DNA from: Siphonodentalium dalli
Taxonomy: Eukaryota > Mollusca > Scaphopoda > Gadilida > Siphonodentaliidae
Direction: 5' to 3'
Assembly (NCBI GenBank): GCA_032622095.1
Contig: CP136064.1
Coordinates: 215,032,205-215,096,204 of the forward strand
DNA length: 64,000 nt
Part shown: piece by piece, positions 61,701-64,000 of the stretch
How the letters are laid out: each line of letters begins with the position of its first letter
Position numbering within the stretch: the stretch's first letter is position 1
Notes under the pieces: generated by a model
What the model was told of the DNA's origin: nothing
Database searches by the model: none
Seen by the model: only the letters and a program-made list of their open reading frames with translations
Program-made: the position numbers and the translations under genes

Positions 61701-63661
61701 GTACAGAATAGATAGGGTGGGGCTCACATGGGTGGATGCAAAGGTGAGTCCAATCTAGATGTTTACCAATGTGAAGGTCCTTCATACAGACAACATCTTA
61801 GTTTTGTTGTGATAAGAAAGAACAGCTAGTTATATATAGGATCTAAAACTTTCATTTTCTTCTGTATTATTACCACTTTAGAGGGCATTCTCTAGTAGAT
61901 TAACAGCAATTTTCCTGCATGGTAAGATTCCATAATTTTGAGCCGAAGTTGACCGGAAGCGGGTGGCAGGTATTAATGAATCTTTGTTATCATTAATGCC
62001 TGCTGCCCGCTTCCAGTTAAGTCACCGATCATGTGATCATGTGAAGACGGAGTTGTAATAATAGTAATAGCATGATTTTGTTGGGTTTCATGGTTTATTA
62101 ACAGCCATCCATGAATGATTAACAGCCCTTAGGCCTATTTATAGCTGTCCTCGACTGCATCTCAGGCTGCTAACAGGCCCTCGGGCTGTTAATCATTCCT
62201 GGGCCATTAATATACCAATAACATGATTTTTGAGGGTGTTATGGCAGGAATGATTAACATCCCGAGGCGTCTCGGGCCACTAATAGGCCCGAGGACTGAT
62301 AATCATTCCTGGAGGGCCGTTAATATACCAATAACTTGATTTTGGAGGGCGTTATGGTTTATTAACGGCCCTCCAGAAATGATTAACAGCCCGAGGGGTT
62401 CATTAAAGGCCCAAGACGAAGTCAAGGGCCTTTAATGGCTCAAGGGCTGTTAATCATTTCTGGAGGGCCGTTAATAAACCTAACGCCCGACAAAATCAAG
62501 TTATTACTATTATTACCACTCTCTGAAATTTGTTGTCAAACTGGAAGCGGGCCATTAATATCGTTAACGCATAACTTCCGGTTTGATGCCGGGCGTTCAA
62601 ACCGGAAGCGGGCCATTAATATCGTTAACGCATAACTTCCGGTTTGATGCCGGGTGTTATGACTTTTTACCATGCTGGTAAATTACTATTAATCTACTAG
62701 AGAACGCCCTCTAAAGTGGTAATAATAAACCATGGAGCCGGACAAAATCATGTTATTACTATTATTACTACTCTGTCCTCATGTGATCACGTGATCGGTG
62801 ACTTAACCTGGAAGCGGGCATTAATGAAAACAAAGCTTCATTAACGCCGCCCGCCCGCTTCCGGTCAACTTCACCTCAAAATTATGGAATCTTATCGTGT
62901 GGGTAAAATACTGTTAATCTACTAGAGAATGCTCTCTAAAGTAGTAATAATAAACCATAACACCCTCCAAAATCATGTTATTGTGATAATACTCAATTAT
63001 TATTATGAAAATCTAATCCAATTAATGATGGAAGAAATCATTCACAGCATTAACTTTTCGGCTGAAAATTATTTGATTCATTTTCAAAAGGTTGGAAAGC
63101 TGCTCAAATACATGTATAAGAATGTCACAAATTGCTGGAAATGACTTCAAATTTATTCACAACCATGTGAATCGCTAAACATCTGGACCCAAAATTCTCT
63201 TGGGTTTAGTTTCAAATAGTGGGTTGACAAGTTATTAGTTCCTGCTTGCCCAAGAAATACAGTGAGATTACAACAGGGATATCTCCAGTGAACAAGTGAA
63301 GTGAGACAATATTTGGACCAAAAACGATTTTGAGCCACAAACAAAAAATGAGCCAAATTGTGCAAAAGTCATAAAATTGTAGAATGAACTAAGTGAATGC
63401 TGTTCATTTTGACTGTTAACAAGAATTAACCAACAAGGAACAATCACCTATTGTTATATTATTCAGAGAAACTGGGGGGTGATAATTTCTATAACACCAA
63501 TATGCCTTTCAAAGACAAATAAAGTCCATATATAAGTTTGAAGATTTAACTCCATGTTCTCTATTTATTTCAGGAACTATGTGAATCCCTGCACGCTGAT
63601 TTGCTCGTTATTGACAGCATGCATGAACAGGACTACATCCACGGCCTCCTGAGCACTCTGG
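58678..63661 (+). CDS. Secreted C-type lectin, gene 4, first three exons (3' end outside window)
   Basis: Exons are 58678-58732, 61506-61597 and 63574-63661, phases as in genes 2 and 3, giving 78 residues and one base. Residues 1-18 (MYSLTVIGIFIFYIISYQ) are the signal peptide. The CTLD begins with Cys25 and Cys35, then W45-T-A-A-K and ELCESLHADLLVIDSMHEQD. The exon with the sugar-binding triplet is beyond the right edge, so specificity cannot be told. Exon 2 is followed by tandem copies of its own 3' end and donor (61598-61750), which could give alternative splice forms. Confidence 0.88.
58733..59578. other. Gene 4 intron 1, no further exon recognised
   Basis: ORFs 58774-58980 and 59036-59251 show no family match. 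Confidence 0.4.
59590..59895. repeat. Array of GCGCAATAAGG / CTTAAGCGC palindromes
   Basis: Words CTTATTGCGCTTA and TTAAGCGCAAT recur about eight times in both orientations. Related in design to 24075-24415. Confidence 0.65.
59896..60372. mobile_element. MITE family E, copy 5
   Basis: TTAAAGGTACTCAACCCGTA to CGGGTTGAGTACCTTTAA, TTAA edges; interior inverted relative to copies 3 and 4. Confidence 0.8.
60536..61026. repeat. Mollusc-type 'TATACCCCC...CCTCTTGT' repeat, gene 4 intron 1
   Basis: Starts with the hairpin 'ATACCCCCACTCTCG AAGAGAATGGGGGTAT', contains two direct copies of 'GAGCAGATATCTCA ... GGATGTTCACTACTATGAGG', and ends 'AGTGCAACCTCTTGTTTG'. Confidence 0.65.
61506..61597 (+). CDS. 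Gene 4 exon 2: CTLD start
   Basis: 92 nt, acceptor TTCTGCACAG, donor AG|GTGAGT. Encodes SICNGFVVNEHECYRI ... HTWTAAK. Confidence 0.9.
61584..61756 (+). repeat. Tandem copies of the exon 2 end and 5' splice site, gene 4
   Basis: The phrase ATGG..G..GCAAAGGTGAGTCCAGAATA...GGGGCT is present about four times, 47-52 bp apart. Splice boundaries fall at 61597/61598 (GTGAGT), 61649/61650 (GAGAGT, dead), 61696/61697 (GTGGGT) and 61743/61744 (GTGAGT). Confidence 0.88.
61868..62975. repeat. Complex palindromic repeat H, copy 2, gene 4 intron 2
   Basis: Outer ends 'ACCACTTTAGAGGGCATTCT' and the inverse '...AGAATGCTCTCTAAAGTAGT'. Between are several facing pairs of 'GAATGATTAACAGCCC', 'GGAGGGCCGTTAATA' and 'CACATGATCAC'-type words and a two-unit tandem repeat of about 57 bp (62540-62655, 'CCGGTTTGATGCCGGG'). 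G+C is clearly above the flanks. Confidence 0.65.
62976..63573. other. Gene 4 intron 2 spacer
   Basis: ORFs 62929-63144 and 63153-63365 have no family match. Confidence 0.4.
63574..63661 (+). CDS. Gene 4 exon 3: CTLD helix 2
   Basis: 88 nt, acceptor TATTTCAG, donor G|GTAAGG. Encodes ELCESLHADLLVIDSMHEQD and on to HGLLSTL. The next exon is outside the window. Confidence 0.92.
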
Positions 63662-64000
63662 GTAAGGTTAGTTCAATAACAAGACAGTCAGTGACAGTTG
63701 AGAGGCTGATGAAAGATTGATATAAAATTCAAAATATATGTTATTTGATTATCATCATTACCAAGTGTAAATTTACAAAAAAAATTTTTTTAATTATAAT
63801 TCAATGGATTAAACAATGTGAAATGCTAACTAGAAACTTATATGCTATTAGTATGACATCTTTTCATCTTTCATTATTGAATAAATTAACTTAAGAGCAG
63901 GAAACAATTAAAAAATTCATTTTCCAAGACTTAAAGTGATGTGATACACTCCGATAGGGGGATCAAACATAGAAATGGAGAATAATTTGCTCAAATTAGT

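Overview
This is eukaryotic (animal) DNA: AT-rich, spliced genes with GT-AG introns and AATAAA signals, and very dense in transposon debris. Several repeats resemble families I associate with mollusc genomes, bivalves especially: blocks opening 'TATACGCCCG...' or 'TATACCCCC...' and closing '...CTCTTGT', runs of 'TTTCCGGATGATAACTT', and 'TTTAGCTCACCTGAG...TCTCCGGTGGAGC'. The phylum is therefore an inference. No bacterial, phage, CRISPR, rRNA or convincing tRNA-gene feature was found.

The backbone is a head-to-tail cluster, all on the + strand, of at least four paralogous genes for small secreted C-type lectins (single long-form CTLD, about 161-162 aa). Gene 1 shows only its last coding exon (10181). 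Gene 2 is complete (18657-31744), gene 3 is complete (34805-56802), and gene 4 starts at 58678 and runs off the window. The layout is constant: a signal-peptide exon of 49-55 nt, then CTLD exons of 92, 88 and 229 nt, then a 28-nt exon with the stop. Gene 2 carries Gln-Pro-Asp and gene 3 Glu-Pro-Asn at the sugar-binding site, so the neighbours probably prefer different sugars. A perfect AGATAAG (GATA) box lies 66-81 bp upstream of the ATG in genes 2, 3 and 4. A decayed promoter copy remains between genes 2 and 3.

Everything else is mostly mobile-element material. 1-1.1 kb: a duplicated repeat (second copy at 11.7-12.7 kb). 1.8-7.0 kb: a broken DUF3504/tyrosine-recombinase-like gene. 8.5-18 kb: repeats and MITEs. 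18.6-31.9 kb: gene 2, with a non-LTR reverse-transcriptase relic in intron 2 and a 20-unit 48-bp minisatellite inside a MITE in intron 4. 31.9-34.8 kb: intergenic, with the relict promoter and a tRNA-type SINE. 34.8-57.5 kb: gene 3, whose 15.7-kb intron 2 holds a near-identical segmental triplication and TTAA-flanked insertions. 57.5-64 kb: intergenic DNA and gene 4.

At least six MITE families recur (called A, B, C, D, E and F here), plus single-locus TTAA elements J and M. D, F, J and M share a TTAA target and CCCTTT termini, as expected for piggyBac-type elements. Several MITEs end within a few dozen bases of lectin splice sites or lie in the 3' UTR.
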